Shown here: piece by piece, positions 1 to 10,103 of the stretch
Position numbering within the stretch: the first letter of the stretch is position 1
How the letters are laid out: each line of letters opens with the position of its first letter
Origin: an uncultured Woeseiaceae bacterium
GTDB taxonomy: Bacteria; Pseudomonadota; Gammaproteobacteria; Steroidobacterales; Woeseiaceae
Assembly: GCA_947258565.1 (NCBI GenBank)
Contig: CAMYJB010000015.1
Span: forward strand, 36,082 to 100,081
Direction of reading: 5' to 3'
DNA: 64,000 nucleotides
Program-made: the position numbers and the translations under genes
Notes under the pieces: model-generated
Databases searched by the model: none
Told to the model about the DNA's origin: nothing
What the model saw: only the letters and a program-made list of their open reading frames with translations

Positions 1-3000
1 TATTGAGGTGACAGATACGCAGGTACTTGCAGCCCAGGGCGACCATCGGTGCCGTGCCGAAACCGAAGCTTTCCGCGCCGAGGACGGCCGCCTTCACGAC
101 GTCGAGGCCGGTCTTGAGCCCGCCATCGGTCTGCAGCCGCACTTTGTGGCGCATGCCGTTCATGCGCAACACCTGGTGCGCTTCCGACAACCCCAGCTCC
201 CAGGGGCTGCCAGCGTACTTGACCGAGCTGAGCGGGCTCGCGCCGGTGCCGCCGTCGTATCCCGAGATCGTGATCAGGTCCGCGTAGGCTTTCACGACGC
301 CGGCCGCAACGGTGCCCACTCCGGGTTCGGCCACGAGCTTCACGGAAACGAGCGCGTCCGGATTGACCTGTTTGAGATCGAATATCAGCTGCGCCAGGTC
401 CTCGATCGAGTAGATATCGTGATGCGGTGGCGGCGAGATCAGGCCGACGCCGGGTTTCGCATAGCGCAGGCGAGCAATGAGTTCGTTGACCTTGTGGCCC
501 GGCAACTGGCCGCCCTCGCCGGGCTTTGCCCCCTGCGCGATCTTGATCTGGATGACCTCGGCATTCACCAGGTACTCGGCGGTCACGCCGAAGCGCCCGG
601 AGGCGACCTGTTTTATCTTCGAAACGCGTTCGCTGCCGTAACGCTTCGGGTCCTCGCCACCTTCGCCGGAGTTCGAGCGCGCGCCGATCCTGTTCATCGC
701 GATCGCGAGCGCCTCATGCGCCTCCGGCGACAATGCGCCCAGGGACATCCCGGCACTGTCGAAACGCGGCAGGATGGCCTCGACCGGCTCGACTTCGTGG
801 AGCGGCACGGCCGGGCCCGCGGCCTTCAGCTCCATCAGGTCACGCAGCGTCGAAACCGGACGCCGGTTAACGAGCTCCGCGTAACTGCGGTAGCTATCGT
901 AGTCGCCGGAGCGCACGGCCGCCTGCAGTGTTGCGATGACGTCCGGGTTGTAACAGTGATACTCGCCGCCGTGCACATACTTGAGCAGGCCGCCCTGCGT
1001 GATCGGTTCGCGCGGTTCCCACGCCAGATCCACGAGTGCCTTCTGGTCGCTGAGCAGGTCGTCGAAAGCTGCCCCCTGTATCCGCGATGTCGTGCCCCTG
1101 AAACAGCGGTCGACGACTTCGTCCGCAAGGCCGACGATCTCGAACAGCTGGGCGCCCCGGTAGCTCGAAATCGACGAGATGCCCATCTTCGACATCACCT
1201 TGAAAAGACCCTTGCGGATGCCGCGCCGGTAACTGCGGCCAAGCTGCTGTTGTTTATCGATGTTGCCGCGCTTGGCGATGTCGTGCAGCGACTGGTAGAC
1301 GAGGTACGGATACACGGCCGTCGCGCCGTAGCCAAGCAGGCAGGCGAAATGATGCGGATCGCGGGCCACGCCGGTCTCCACGATGATGTTGGCGTCGCAG
1401 CGCAGCCCCTTCGCGACGAGGTGGTGGTGCACGGCTCCGGTTGCCAGCAATGCGTGAACAGGCAGTTTGCCCGGCTCGAGGTAGCGGTCGCTGAGTATGA
1501 CGATGAGCTTGCCGTTCCGGACCGCGGCTTCGGCCTGGTCGCAGATCTGGTCGAGCGCATTGGGCAACGACATCGTGTCATCGACGTTGAGGTCGACGAA
1601 CTGGTAGTCCTCGCCATACATGTCGGGTCCGAGCAACTGCCTGAGTTTTTTCTGTGACAGCACGGGCGAATTCATGATCACCTGCTGCGCGTGCTCGCGC
1701 CCGATGTCGAACAGGCTCGACTCGCGGCCGATATTCGTCTGCAGGGACATTACGATGCGCTCCCGCAGCGAGTCGATCGGCGGGTTCGTGACCTGCGCGA
1801 ACTGCTGCCGCAGGTAATCGAACGGCGAACGCACCTTGCTGGACAGCACCGCCATCGGCGTATCGTCACCCATCGAGCCGACCGCTTCCTGCTCGGCTTT
1901 GGCGAGCACGGCGATCACGTCGCTGAGTTCCTCGCGGCTCACGTTGAACATCTTCTGGTAAACCGCAAGCGTTGCCGGCTCGAAAGGCTCCGCCGCCGTG
2001 TGCGTATCGATCAATTCCGAATCGAGATACCGTACGCCCTGCTTCAGCCACTTCTTGTAAGGGGCGCGGCTCTTCAGCCGGTCGTGAATCTCGTCGGTAT
2101 CGAGCAACCCGCCGTTGACGAGGTCGACGGCAAGCATTTCTCCCGGACCCAGGCGCCCCTTTTCCACGACATCTTTTTCGTCGTAGTCGTAAACGCCGAT
2201 TTCCGATGCAATCGTGATGTGCCGATCTTTCGTTATGACGTAGCGAGCCGGGCGCAGTCCGTTACGATCGAGGCAGCAGGCTGCGTAGCGGCCGTCGGTC
2301 AATACAATGCCGGCCGGCCCGTCCCAGGGCTCCATCTGGCAATCGAAGAATTCATAGAACGCGCGCACGTCCGGATCGATGTCATCCACAGTCTGCCACG
2401 CCGGCGGCAACAGGATGCGCATCGCCTGCAACACGTCCATGCCACCCGCCCGCAGCACCTCGAGCATGTTGTCGAGACTCGACGAATCGGAACCCGTGAG
2501 CGATACGACCGGATCAAGGTCCGAGATGTCGTCGAGCTTGTCGGAGCGGAAATTCTTGGCGCGCGCCTGCGCCCAGTTGCGGTTGCCCTGGATCGTGTTG
2601 ATCTCGCCGTTGTGGGCAAGGAAGCGGAACGGTTGTGCGAGGCGCCACTCGGGCAGGGTATTCGTCGAGAACCGCTGGTGGAACACGCACACGGACGATT
2701 CCAGGCGCGGATCGCGCAGGTCCGGGTAAAAATCCGGCAGCGCCGCGGGCATGATCATGCCCTTGTAACTGATCGTCGCCGATGACAGGCTGGCGATGTA
2801 CGTCTCGCCGTCGTCGAGGCGGTTCTCGGCGCGACGCCGTGCCAGAAACAGTCGCCGGTTGAAGCGACCACGCTGCATTCCTTCGCTTGCATTGACGAAA
2901 ATCTGCTCAATTCGCGGTAACGTCTTGAGCGCGACCTCGCCACATACCGATGGGTCGGTCGGCACCTCCCGCCAGCCGGCCACCTCGAGGCCGGTTTCGC

Positions 3001-3352
3001 GGATGGCGCTTTCGATGACGGCACGTGCGGTCGCTGCGACGGCTTTGTCGTGACTCAGGAATACCGTGCCGGCGGCGAAGCGTTCGGCGAGTTCGAAGCC
3101 CAGTTCCTCGCCGACCTCGCGCAGGAAACGAAACGGAAACTTGATCAGCAACCCGCAGCCGTCGCCGGTCTTGCCGTCCGGGGCGACGGCGCCACGATGC
3201 GTGAGGCGACCCAGGGCGGCAATCGCAGTCTCGACCACGAAGTGGCTCGGCAGATCGTCGAGATTGGCGATCAGCCCGAAGCCGCAGCTGTCGCGCTCGA
3301 ACGCGGGCTCGTAGAGCCCAGCTGCACCGCGTTGTACCGATCGCTCCGTCAT
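1..3352 (-). CDS. gltB: Glutamate synthase (NADPH) large subunit, 3'-truncated by window edge
   Basis: Catalyses glutamate formation from glutamine and 2-oxoglutarate in ammonium assimilation. Translating the minus strand from the ATG at 3350-3352 gives 1117 residues with no stop before the left edge. The N-terminal amidotransferase nucleophile is Cys23 in the motif CGFGLIA, after a 22-residue propeptide that is normally removed. The segment [14 protein letters not shown], the central domain and the FMN barrel follow. The last readable residues, [11 protein letters not shown], are the start of the 3Fe-4S motif, so two of its three cysteines are inside the window and the third lies just beyond it. 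About 400 C-terminal residues are missing. The long plus-strand open frames here are shadows. gltD is not visible and would lie to the left. Confidence 0.97.
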   Translation of the reverse strand, partial: MTERSVQRGAAGLYEPAFERDSCGFGLIANLDDLPSHFVVETAIAALGRLTHRGAVAPDGKTGDGCGLLIKFPFRFLREVGEELGFELAERFAAGTVFLSHDKAVAATARAVIESAIRETGLEVAGWREVPTDPSVCGEVALKTLPRIEQIFVNASEGMQRGRFNRRLFLARRRAENRLDDGETYIASLSSATISYKGMIMPAALPDFYPDLRDPRLESSVCVFHQRFSTNTLPEWRLAQPFRFLAHNGEINTIQGNRNWAQARAKNFRSDKLDDISDLDPVVSLTGSDSSSLDNMLEVLRAGGMDVLQAMRILLPPAWQTVDDIDPDVRAFYEFFDCQMEPWDGPAGIVLTDGRYAACCLDRNGLRPARYVITKDRHITIASEIGVYDYDEKDVVEKGRLGPGEMLAVDLVNGGLLDTDEIHDRLKSRAPYKKWLKQGVRYLDSELIDTHTAAEPFEPATLAVYQKMFNVSREELSDVIAVLAKAEQEAVGSMGDDTPMAVLSSKVRSPFDYLRQQFAQVTNPPIDSLRERIVMSLQTNIGRESSLFDIGREHAQQVIMNSPVLSQKKLRQLLGPDMYGEDYQFVDLNVDDTMSLPNALDQICDQAEAAVRNGKLIVILSDRYLEPGKLPVHALLATGAVHHHLVAKGLRCDANIIVETGVARDPHHFACLLGYGATAVYPYLVYQSLHDIAKRGNIDKQQQLGRSYRRGIRKGLFKVMSKMGISSISSYRGAQLFEIVGLADEVVDRCFRGTTSRIQGAAFDDLLSDQKALVDLAWEPREPITQGGLLKYVHGGEYHCYNPDVIATLQAAVRSGDYDSYRSYAELVNRRPVSTLRDLMELKAAGPAVPLHEVEPVEAILPRFDSAGMSLGALSPEAHEALAIAMNRIGARSNSGEGGEDPKRYGSERVSKIKQVASGRFGVTAEYLVNAEVIQIKIAQGAKPGEGGQLPGHKVNELIARLRYAKPGVGLISPPPHHDIYSIEDLAQLIFDLKQVNPDALVSVKLVAEPGVGTVAAGVVKAYADLITISGYDGGTGASPLSSVKYAGSPWELGLSEAHQVLRMNGMRHKVRLQTDGGLKTGLDVVKAAVLGAESFGFGTAPMVALGCKYLRICHLN

Positions 3353-3569
3353 AGTCGCCCCGGGGGTCGCCTGATGCGCCCCCGCTTGAGTTTATGCTGT
3401 GAGAATGGGTGGCTGTCAGCGGCCAACCCGAACGATCAAGTATATGTCAGGCGCCGGGGAACTCGCGAATGCGCCGCAGCAAGTGTAGTCAAAACAAATA
3501 GTTAAGCGCCTACTCGGCGCCAGCGCAATAAGCAGGCTCCATGGTTTCGCGCGTAACCATAGCGGGGGC

Positions 3570-4070
3570 CTATTCGCTGCGACCGGCGGCCAGTTCCCCG
3601 GCATCGAGCCGTATCGAACCCTCGTTGCGGAACGAAACCGGGTTCGCGAACGGCACGTCGATCGCGAATCGGCCCTCGAGCGCGTAGGGAATATCACGAT
3701 AAACGCCATCGCGAACGATGAACATCAGCTGCGGCGCGGTGCGCATCAGGTCCAGGTCGACGGTGATCCGGAATTCGCTGTCGCTGTTCGCCGGCACGAT
3801 AAACTCGCCCTGCGTTTCACCGCTTGCGAAGCGAAAGCCGTCGAGTTCGACACCGTAGGAAATCGAGCGGATAGGCAGCGGAAAGGGATTCGGGTTGATT
3901 ACGTCGAAATCGAGCACGAACGTCTGGCTATCCAGCTCGATCTCCGCGACTTCCACACTACGCAGGCTGACGCCGGGCTTCTCGACGGTGATGCCGGTGC
4001 TTGCGCAGCCTGCGGCCAGGCAGGCCACCGCCCCCAGTAAGACCTTCATTAAACGGGTAGTTTCCATCAT
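3570..4070 (-). CDS. LEA14-type (water stress and hypersensitive response domain) lipoprotein
   Basis: A 166-residue protein with a lipoprotein signal peptide: a basic start, a hydrophobic stretch and the lipobox LAAGC with the acylated Cys at residue 22. The rest resembles the LEA_2/WHy fold, with a conserved DVINPNPFPLPI segment near residues 56-67 (the NPN signature) followed by alternating beta strands. Function in bacteria is poorly known; it is probably a periplasmic-facing envelope lipoprotein. The start at 4070 is supported by a GGAGG sequence five bases upstream. That site overlaps the end of the preceding lipoprotein gene (stop at 4080-4082), so the two are probably co-transcribed and translationally coupled. 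Confidence 0.8.
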   Translation of the reverse strand: MMETTRLMKVLLGAVACLAAGCASTGITVEKPGVSLRSVEVAEIELDSQTFVLDFDVINPNPFPLPIRSISYGVELDGFRFASGETQGEFIVPANSDSEFRITVDLDLMRTAPQLMFIVRDGVYRDIPYALEGRFAIDVPFANPVSFRNEGSIRLDAGELAAGRSE

Positions 4071-4079
4071 GGCGACCTC

Positions 4080-4571
4080 CTAACGCAGCTCGTTGCCGAC
4101 GTCGTTCCAGCGCCCGCTGACGAGCAACCACTCACCGCCCGTATTCTCCAGTTCGAGCTCGAACTCGTAGGCATCGGCATTGAACCCCAGCACGGAGTCC
4201 GTCGTGGCGCCCATTGCGACGGTGAGCATCACCTGCGCCGCCGAGTCATCGAAGATCTCGATGTTGTCCACGCTGACCAGCAGCCCGACTTTCTTTGCGC
4301 GCAGGAAGTAGAAGCGAAACAGGTTTTCGATGTCATCACGGGAATTACCGCGTGCATCGCTGTAGGTTGGTGAAATCATTTCCACGAGAGCGCCGCGATC
4401 CTTGCGTTCAGCAGCTTCGTGACCCCGATCGACCCATGCCCGTAGTTGTTGTTCTGCGTTCTCGGGAGCCCCCCCACACGACGCCAGCCCCGTCGCGAGC
4501 AGCGCGGTCATCAGGGGGCGCCAGGCCGTGGATCCGGTCAGCGCCCGGATGTCGGATACCTCGGCCATCAT
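4080..4571 (-). CDS. Putative lipoprotein, SnoaL/NTF2-like fold suspected
   Basis: A 163-residue protein. An unusually long N-region precedes a hydrophobic stretch and a lipobox-like LASC, with Cys at residue 32. The mature part starts with a helical segment (residues 38-60, AEQQLRAWVDRGHEAAERKD) and continues with alternating strands, a pattern typical of NTF2-like proteins; this fold is inferred, not recognised by a signature. It lies directly upstream of the LEA14-type lipoprotein on the same strand with a 9-base gap, so the pair likely forms an envelope-protein operon. The second ATG (one codon on) is an equally possible start. No enzymatic motif is visible. Confidence 0.65.
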   Translation of the reverse strand: MMAEVSDIRALTGSTAWRPLMTALLATGLASCGGAPENAEQQLRAWVDRGHEAAERKDRGALVEMISPTYSDARGNSRDDIENLFRFYFLRAKKVGLLVSVDNIEIFDDSAAQVMLTVAMGATTDSVLGFNADAYEFELELENTGGEWLLVSGRWNDVGNELR

Positions 4572-4696
4572 CTGCTAAAGTCTACTGAGAAAGTCGTGAG
4601 CAGACGGCCGGTGCGATCCGAATTGTGACGCAGGTCCCACTTTGCTGGCGGCCGTGCGGTAATTCACTCGGGGTCGACCCGTTAGCGGTACACAAT

Positions 4697-5359
4697 ATGT
4701 CAGTCAAACTACTTTCTGAAAGCAGGGGCGCGACCATCACCGACGAGGATCAGGCCCGCATCGACGCCATCCTCGCATTCTGGTTCAAGGAGCATGAACT
4801 GAGCGCACCGCAAATCGACTGCCGCATGGATATCTGGTTCGGCGAAGACCCCGAATTCGATCACGAGATTCAGCAGAACTTCGCAATCGACGTCGAAAGC
4901 GCGTCGGAGGGCAAGCTGGATCACTGGGCCGACGAGTCCCGGGGGCGGCTGGCGCTGATCCTGCTGCTCGACCAGTTCCGCCGCAACATCTATCGCGGTT
5001 CGGCAAAGGCGTTCGAAAAGGACAACGTTGCGCTCAAGCTGTGTGTCGAGGGCGCAATGCAGAAGAAGGATCGCGGGCTGACGGCGATCCAGCGCGCGTT
5101 TTTCTACATGCCGTTGCAGCATGCCGAGTCGCCTAAGGTGCAGGCGAAGTCGGTAGAGCTCTACAGCAAGCTCGCGGAGGCCGTCTCGCCCACCTTCCAG
5201 GAAACCTTCCTGACCATCGCGCAGTTCGCCGAGCTGCACCGCGATATAGTCGATCAGTACGGCCGTTTTCCGCACCGCAACGCGTTACTGGGCCGCAAAA
5301 ATACCCCGGAGGAAGACGAATACCTCGCGGGTGAGGCACCCGACTTCGGCCAGAATTAG
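4697..5359 (+). CDS. DUF924 family protein
   Basis: About 220 residues from the ATG at 4697; an upstream TTG/GTG region at 4625 extends the frame but lacks family similarity. The family hallmarks are visible: AILAFWFKEHE near the start, the WFGEDPEFDHEI segment, then GRLALILLLDQFRRNIYRG, the most conserved block, and AFFYMPLQHAE. DUF924 proteins are all-helical, TPR-like, and of unknown biochemical role. The usual QFPRN sequence reads QFRRN here, a minor variation. The final G of the TAG stop codon is the first base of a long inverted repeat that separates this gene from the convergent MATE gene. Confidence 0.85.
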   Translation: MSVKLLSESRGATITDEDQARIDAILAFWFKEHELSAPQIDCRMDIWFGEDPEFDHEIQQNFAIDVESASEGKLDHWADESRGRLALILLLDQFRRNIYRGSAKAFEKDNVALKLCVEGAMQKKDRGLTAIQRAFFYMPLQHAESPKVQAKSVELYSKLAEAVSPTFQETFLTIAQFAELHRDIVDQYGRFPHRNALLGRKNTPEEDEYLAGEAPDFGQN

Positions 5360-5441
5360 GGGACAGTGACTTAAAGTGCCAGGCAACTCGTTGCCTGGCA
5401 CTTTAAGTCACTGTCCCCCTAAGTGTCGGGTCACTGTCCCC
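5359..5441. repeat. Perfect 28-bp inverted repeat plus a third half-copy between convergent genes
   Basis: Bases 5359-5386 are perfectly complementary to 5391-5418 around a CTCG loop. Each arm begins with GGGGACAGTGAC. A third copy of that 12-mer, in inverted orientation, sits at 5430-5441 and supplies the last codons and TGA stop of the MATE gene. The hairpin could act as a bidirectional terminator for the DUF924 and MATE genes. The shape and the short G-rich terminal motif resemble REP-type or miniature elements, but no transposase is nearby. Confidence 0.8.
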
Positions 5442-6810
5442 GGAAATGGTGCGATTCCCTGATCGCTTCGCCTGAGATCCGCACGTAACGCCAGGTCAGC
5501 ATGATGGCCGCAATCGAGAGCCCGGCGACGAACCCGCCCCAGATATAGTTGGGCGGCAGTTTGTAGGTAACCGCCGCCATGTACGCAAGCGGGAATGCGA
5601 TGACCCAGTACGCGAAAATATTGATGGCCATCGGGAGCCGCGTATCCTTGTAGCCGCGCAGCGCGCCCGCGGCGCCGATCTGGATGCCGTCTGCCACCTG
5701 AAAAATAGAAGCCATCAACAACAGCGATATGGCGATGCCCTTGACCGCCGCATCCTGCGTATACATGCCCACAACCACATCGCGGAACAGCAGCAGGAAC
5801 GTCGCGGAGCAGGCCATGAAAAGCGCGCACATGAAGACCCCGAAGCCCCCGGCGAAACGCGCGTATTCGAGGTCGCCCTTGCCGAGAGAGTGTCCTACCC
5901 GAACCGTAATCGCCGAATTCAGCGCCAGCGGCACCATGAACATCGTCGACGCAAAGTTGATTGCAATTTGGTGAGCGGCCGTAATCTCCGGTCCAAGAGT
6001 ACCCATCAGTATCGATACGGCGTTGAACAACCCCGCTTCGGCCGTGATCGTGATCGCAATCGGCACGCCGAGAAAAACGATCTCCTTGAGCACGCTCGGG
6101 CGCATCGGCGATAGCCGCGAGAACAGGTCCAGCGGCTGGTACACCTTGCTCGAGACCATGTAGGTCGCCAGTATGATCGCGATGATCCACATCGTGATGC
6201 CGCTCGCGAGCCCGCAGCCCACGGCGCCCATCGCCGGCGCGCCGAGCTTGCCGAACATCAACACCCAGTTCAGGAACACGTTGCAGGCCAGGGCGAAAAT
6301 AGATGTGTACATGATCGGCTTGGTGTAGCCGATGCCCTCCGTCGTGAATCGCAGCGCCAGGAAGACGAACATTCCGGGTGCGCCGAGCGTGATCATCTTC
6401 ACGTAACCGACGGTCATGTCGCGGAAGGCGTCATCGATACCAATGGCTGCCAGCGCCGACGCGGAGAGGAACCAGGCAAACAGCATGATGGGGACAGCGA
6501 GGAAGATGCCGAGGTATACGCCCTGGCGCGTATATCGACCGATCAGCGCCACGTCACCCGCGCCGTGGTGGCGCGCGGAGATGGGCGAGATGGCCATCAG
6601 GACCCCCAGCACCAGCGCAAAACCCAGGAACCAGACGCTGCCGCCTACCGCGACGGCCGCCAGAGATTCGGCGCCGAGCCGGCCCGCCATCACGGCGTCG
6701 GTGAAGTTCATGCCCGCGACCGACAGATTGTTGATGATCAACGGCCAGGCAATGCTCAATAGCGCTTTGGTCTCGCGCCCGAAACGTCGGACTATTTGCT
6801 GCATTTGCAT
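5431..6810 (-). CDS. MATE family multidrug/Na+ efflux transporter
   Basis: 459 residues with twelve hydrophobic segments, consistent with the NorM branch of the MATE family, which exports cationic drugs in exchange for Na+ or H+. The internal pseudo-repeat is visible: the N-half has INNLSVAGMNFTDAVMAGRLGAESLAAVAVG and the C-half has GVPIAITITAEAGLFNAVSILMGTLG followed by AAHQIAINFAS. Its length matches the family norm. Two ATG codons lie close together (6810 and 6804) and no strong ribosome site is seen. The last codons (RGQ-stop) are formed by one copy of the GGGGACAGTGAC repeat, so the extreme C-terminus was probably altered by insertion of that element. Substrate cannot be inferred. Confidence 0.92.
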   Translation of the reverse strand: MQMQQIVRRFGRETKALLSIAWPLIINNLSVAGMNFTDAVMAGRLGAESLAAVAVGGSVWFLGFALVLGVLMAISPISARHHGAGDVALIGRYTRQGVYLGIFLAVPIMLFAWFLSASALAAIGIDDAFRDMTVGYVKMITLGAPGMFVFLALRFTTEGIGYTKPIMYTSIFALACNVFLNWVLMFGKLGAPAMGAVGCGLASGITMWIIAIILATYMVSSKVYQPLDLFSRLSPMRPSVLKEIVFLGVPIAITITAEAGLFNAVSILMGTLGPEITAAHQIAINFASTMFMVPLALNSAITVRVGHSLGKGDLEYARFAGGFGVFMCALFMACSATFLLLFRDVVVGMYTQDAAVKGIAISLLLMASIFQVADGIQIGAAGALRGYKDTRLPMAINIFAYWVIAFPLAYMAAVTYKLPPNYIWGGFVAGLSIAAIMLTWRYVRISGEAIRESHHFRGQ

Positions 6811-6963
6811 CTGCTGTGGCTGCCTTGATTTCCCGGCGGGGATATCGGGATGCGCAGAAGCCGCGTTGCCGCCTGGAAATTATGGGAAACGCTTCTACGT
6901 TCCGCTCGGGCAATAGTGTAAAGTTGCCTCGCGTTCGTGTGAAACTCTGTCTCCGGAGGCATT

Positions 6964-8250
6964 ATGCTTCACGATGGTCGATCCGTTCGCGTTGCCGTTG
7001 TCGGCGGCTCGCGCATCCCGTTCTGTCGCTCACATTCCATCTACAGGAAGTGCACCAACCAGGACCTCATGACTGCGGCCCTGCAGGGGCTCGTTACAAA
7101 GCTCGACTTGCGCGGCCAGACCATGGGCGATGTCGCCCTGGGCGCGGTTATCAAGCATTCGCGCGACTGGAATCTCGCCCGCGAGAGCGTGATTGATTCC
7201 GGGCTGACGCTGCGTACGCCCGGCATGGACCTGCAGCGGGCTTGCGGCACGAGCATCGAAGCGACCATCCTGATCGCCAACAAGATCGCCCTGGGCCAGA
7301 TTGACTGTGGCATCGCCGGCGGCACCGACACCGTCAGCGATGCGCCGATCGTATTTCGCGACGAATTTCGCCACATTCTGCTGGATGTCCACGCCGCGCG
7401 CTCCGCGATGCAGCGCATCATGCCGTGGTTCAGGCTGCGTCCCCGGCACTTCGCGCCGCAATTTCCCGGCGTCGTCGAACCGCGCACCGGCCTTTCCATG
7501 GGCGAGAGCATGGAGATCACGGCAAAAGAATGGGACGTGCAGCGCGAGCACCAGGACCAGCTCGCGCTCGCAAGTCACGTAAAGGCCGCCGCGGCCTACG
7601 ACGATGGCTGGTACGAAGATCTCGTCGTACCCTTCATGGACGCGGAGGAAGACAACAACATCCGCCGCGATACGACGTTTGAAAAGCTGCAAAAACTGAA
7701 ACCCGTGTTCGACAAGTCGGCCGAGGGCACGATGACCGCGGGCAACAGCACGCCGCTCACCGATGGCGCCGCGGCCGTGCTGCTCGGGACCGAGGACTGG
7801 GCACGCAAGAAGAACCTGCCGATTCTCGCCTACCTGACGTTCGCGAAGGTATCCGCCGTCAACTTCATGCACGACGAGGGTCTCCTGATGGCGCCCGCGT
7901 ACGCAGTCTCGGATATGCTGAGAGAGGCCGACCTGCGTCTGCAGGACTTCGATTTTTACGAGATTCACGAGGCCTTCGCGGCGCAGGTCATCGCCACGCT
8001 GAAAGCCTGGCAGTCCGAGAAATTCTGTCGCGAGAAGCTCGGCCGGAACGAAGCGATGGGTCCGATCGATCTCTCGAAGCTGAACGTCAAGGGCGGCAGC
8101 GTCGCGATCGGTCATCCCTTCGGCGCGACGGGCGCCCGCGTCATCGCAACGATGGCGAAACTTCTCGGCGAGAAGGGCTCCGGGCGGGGCCTGATTTCCG
8201 TCTGCGCAGCGGGCGGCATGGGCGTCACGGCGATCATGGAAGCCGCATAG
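6964..8250 (+). CDS. Thiolase family protein (acetyl-CoA C-acyltransferase, FadI/FadA-like)
   Basis: 428 residues with all thiolase landmarks: the nucleophilic Cys94 in RACGTS, His335 in EIHEAFAAQ, His384 in GGSVAIGHPFGATGAR, and the second catalytic Cys414 in CAAGGMG. The enzyme cleaves 3-ketoacyl-CoA with CoA in beta-oxidation or condenses acetyl-CoA units. A length above 400 residues and the insert around residues 135-165 are more FadI-like than FadA-like. No partner hydratase/dehydrogenase gene is adjacent, so the chain-length role is open. The AGCS transporter gene follows on the same strand after 36 bases. Confidence 0.93.
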   Translation: MLHDGRSVRVAVVGGSRIPFCRSHSIYRKCTNQDLMTAALQGLVTKLDLRGQTMGDVALGAVIKHSRDWNLARESVIDSGLTLRTPGMDLQRACGTSIEATILIANKIALGQIDCGIAGGTDTVSDAPIVFRDEFRHILLDVHAARSAMQRIMPWFRLRPRHFAPQFPGVVEPRTGLSMGESMEITAKEWDVQREHQDQLALASHVKAAAAYDDGWYEDLVVPFMDAEEDNNIRRDTTFEKLQKLKPVFDKSAEGTMTAGNSTPLTDGAAAVLLGTEDWARKKNLPILAYLTFAKVSAVNFMHDEGLLMAPAYAVSDMLREADLRLQDFDFYEIHEAFAAQVIATLKAWQSEKFCREKLGRNEAMGPIDLSKLNVKGGSVAIGHPFGATGARVIATMAKLLGEKGSGRGLISVCAAGGMGVTAIMEAA

Positions 8251-8286
8251 CCCGACGGCCGGCCGGCGCCGCAGGAACAAGGGGAA

Positions 8287-9993
8287 ATGGTGGGCGACTT
8301 CAGCGCCTTACTGGCCACGCTCAACAGCTATCTCTGGCACGAATACGTGCTGTACGCGATCGTGGGCACGGGCATCGTGTTCACGCTCTGGAGCGGCTTC
8401 TGCCAGTACCGCGCACTAACGCACGGTCCCGCCGTCGTCCGCGGCGTCTACGACGACCCGAACGATCCCGGCGCCATCAATCATTTCCAGGCACTGTCGG
8501 CTGCGCTGTCGGCGACCGTCGGCCTCGGCAATATCGGCGGGGTTGCGCTCGCGATAGCGCTCGGCGGTCCCGGCGCCATGTTCTGGATGTGGGTCATCGG
8601 CTTCCTCGGCATGGCCATCAAGCTCACCGAAGTCACCATGTCGATGCTCTATCGCAATACCGACAATCCCGAAAACCCGCATGGCGGGCCGATGTGGGTC
8701 GCGGCGAAGGCCCTGGAGCGGAAAAACCTCGGCGGACTCGGCCGCGCCATCGGCGTCGTGTTCTGCGTGATGCTGCTGGTCTCCACGACGACGGGCGGCA
8801 ACATGTTCCAGTCCTGGAACGTGGGCGAACTCACCGAGGAATACTTTGGTGTGCCCAGCTGGATCAGCGGTGTGGTGCTCGCGCTCGCGGTGGGCTCCGT
8901 CATCATCGGCGGCATCAAGCGCATCGGCAGGGTAACCGGGACGCTGGTCCCGTTCATGTGCGCCCTCTACCTGCTCGCTGGCATCTACGTGCTCAGTGTG
9001 CACGTGGCCGAGATCCCGGCGATGTTGCTGCTCATCGTCAAGTCCGCATTCGTGCCGACGGAATCCGCGGGCGCATTCATTGGCGGCACCGCGGGCGCCG
9101 CTTTCGTGTTTGGCATGAAGCGCGCCATCTTCTCCAACGAGGCGGGCCAGGGTTCGTCACCAATGGCACACGCGGCCGCGAAAACCGATGAGCCTGCCCG
9201 CGAAGGCATCGTTGCCGGACTCGAACCGTTTATCGATACGATCGTAGTCTGCACTTTTACGGCGTTGATCATTTTGTCGACCGGGGTGTGGAATCGCGCT
9301 CCCGACGATGCGCTCGACACCCTGCCTACGGTAAACACTACCGACGCGGGCTGGCAGTTCGAGGATTCGCCGGTCGAGGGTAGTGAATGGCGCGATGGCG
9401 AACGCGTGGTCCTCGTCGTCGCCGCTCACGAACGTGACGGCGGATTCAACCAATACAGGCTGGAGGGCACCGTCAGTGACCGCACTGACGGATACGTCGT
9501 TCAATGGGATCCGTTCGTCAGCGACGTCGAGCCGAGCATTGTAGGCGACGGCCTGTATCGCTCCTACGTCGGCGCCGAGCTAACGGCGAAAGCTTTCGAC
9601 AGCGTGACGCCCGGCCTCGGGAAATGGCTCATAACGATCGCCGCCTGGATGTTCGCCATCTCCACGATCATCTCCTGGGCCTACTACGGCGAGCAGGGCG
9701 TGGTGTTCCTGGCCGGCGAGAAGCCGGTGCTGGCCTACAGGATCATTTACTGCGTACTGGTTTTCGTCGCGACGCTCGGGTTTGTCGAAAGTGCCGCCGA
9801 CCTCGACAACTTCACCGGCGTCGGCACGGGCGTACTGGTATGCGCCAATATCCCGATCTGCTGGTTCTTCGGTTACCAGGCGATGCGCGCCTACAAGGAT
9901 TACATCGCGCGCCTCAAGTCCGGCCGCATGGGCCCCGACCACCCGCCGCCCACCATCGACGACCTGCTCTCCGGCCGCGACGTCGAAAAATGA
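8287..9993 (+). CDS. Alanine/glycine:cation symporter (AGCS family) with large soluble insert
   Basis: 568 residues. AGCS signatures are clear: GLGNIGGVALAIALGGPGAMFWMW near residues 78-102, GGPMWVAAKAL, and the sodium/substrate region FSNEAGQGSSPMAHAAAKTDEP near residues 278-300. The family imports alanine or glycine with Na+. Typical members have 440-500 residues. Here about 95 mostly polar residues (roughly 340-430), rich in Asp/Glu/Trp, interrupt the membrane core between two helices and look like a small beta-rich domain. The C-terminal helices (EQGVVFLAGEKPVLAYRIIYCVLVFVA onward) are normal, so the insert is in frame and not an assembly junction. Confidence 0.92.
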   Translation: MVGDFSALLATLNSYLWHEYVLYAIVGTGIVFTLWSGFCQYRALTHGPAVVRGVYDDPNDPGAINHFQALSAALSATVGLGNIGGVALAIALGGPGAMFWMWVIGFLGMAIKLTEVTMSMLYRNTDNPENPHGGPMWVAAKALERKNLGGLGRAIGVVFCVMLLVSTTTGGNMFQSWNVGELTEEYFGVPSWISGVVLALAVGSVIIGGIKRIGRVTGTLVPFMCALYLLAGIYVLSVHVAEIPAMLLLIVKSAFVPTESAGAFIGGTAGAAFVFGMKRAIFSNEAGQGSSPMAHAAAKTDEPAREGIVAGLEPFIDTIVVCTFTALIILSTGVWNRAPDDALDTLPTVNTTDAGWQFEDSPVEGSEWRDGERVVLVVAAHERDGGFNQYRLEGTVSDRTDGYVVQWDPFVSDVEPSIVGDGLYRSYVGAELTAKAFDSVTPGLGKWLITIAAWMFAISTIISWAYYGEQGVVFLAGEKPVLAYRIIYCVLVFVATLGFVESAADLDNFTGVGTGVLVCANIPICWFFGYQAMRAYKDYIARLKSGRMGPDHPPPTIDDLLSGRDVEK

Positions 9994-10007
9994 TTTGCCA
10001 TCAATTG

Positions 10008-10099
10008 TGCGGCCGCAGGCGTATTCCTCTCCGTCATGGCTCGCTGCGCTGCGCGCAGCTGCGCTTTACTTCCATCGAGGAACACGCCGCGCGGCCGCA
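10008..10099 (-). repeat. Hairpin repeat element, copy A
   Basis: Read on the minus strand, this copy has arms TGCGGCCGC and GCGGCCGCA with an imperfect extension of about 11 bp. The conserved core includes GAAGTAAAGCG and GAGCCATGACGGAGAG. It differs from the other copies by a longer apical stem, GCTGCGC/GCGCAGC around GCA. It starts 14 bases after the AGCS stop codon and faces copy B. Confidence 0.75.
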
Positions 10100-10103
10100 T
10101 CGC

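Noticed and set aside
8..1657. 549-codon open frame on the plus strand
   Set aside because: It is antisense to gltB, which reads continuously on the minus strand with all glutamate synthase motifs; the plus-strand product has no recognisable domain.
7030..8280. 416-codon minus-strand frame
   Set aside because: Shadow of the thiolase gene, whose catalytic residues are all on the plus strand.
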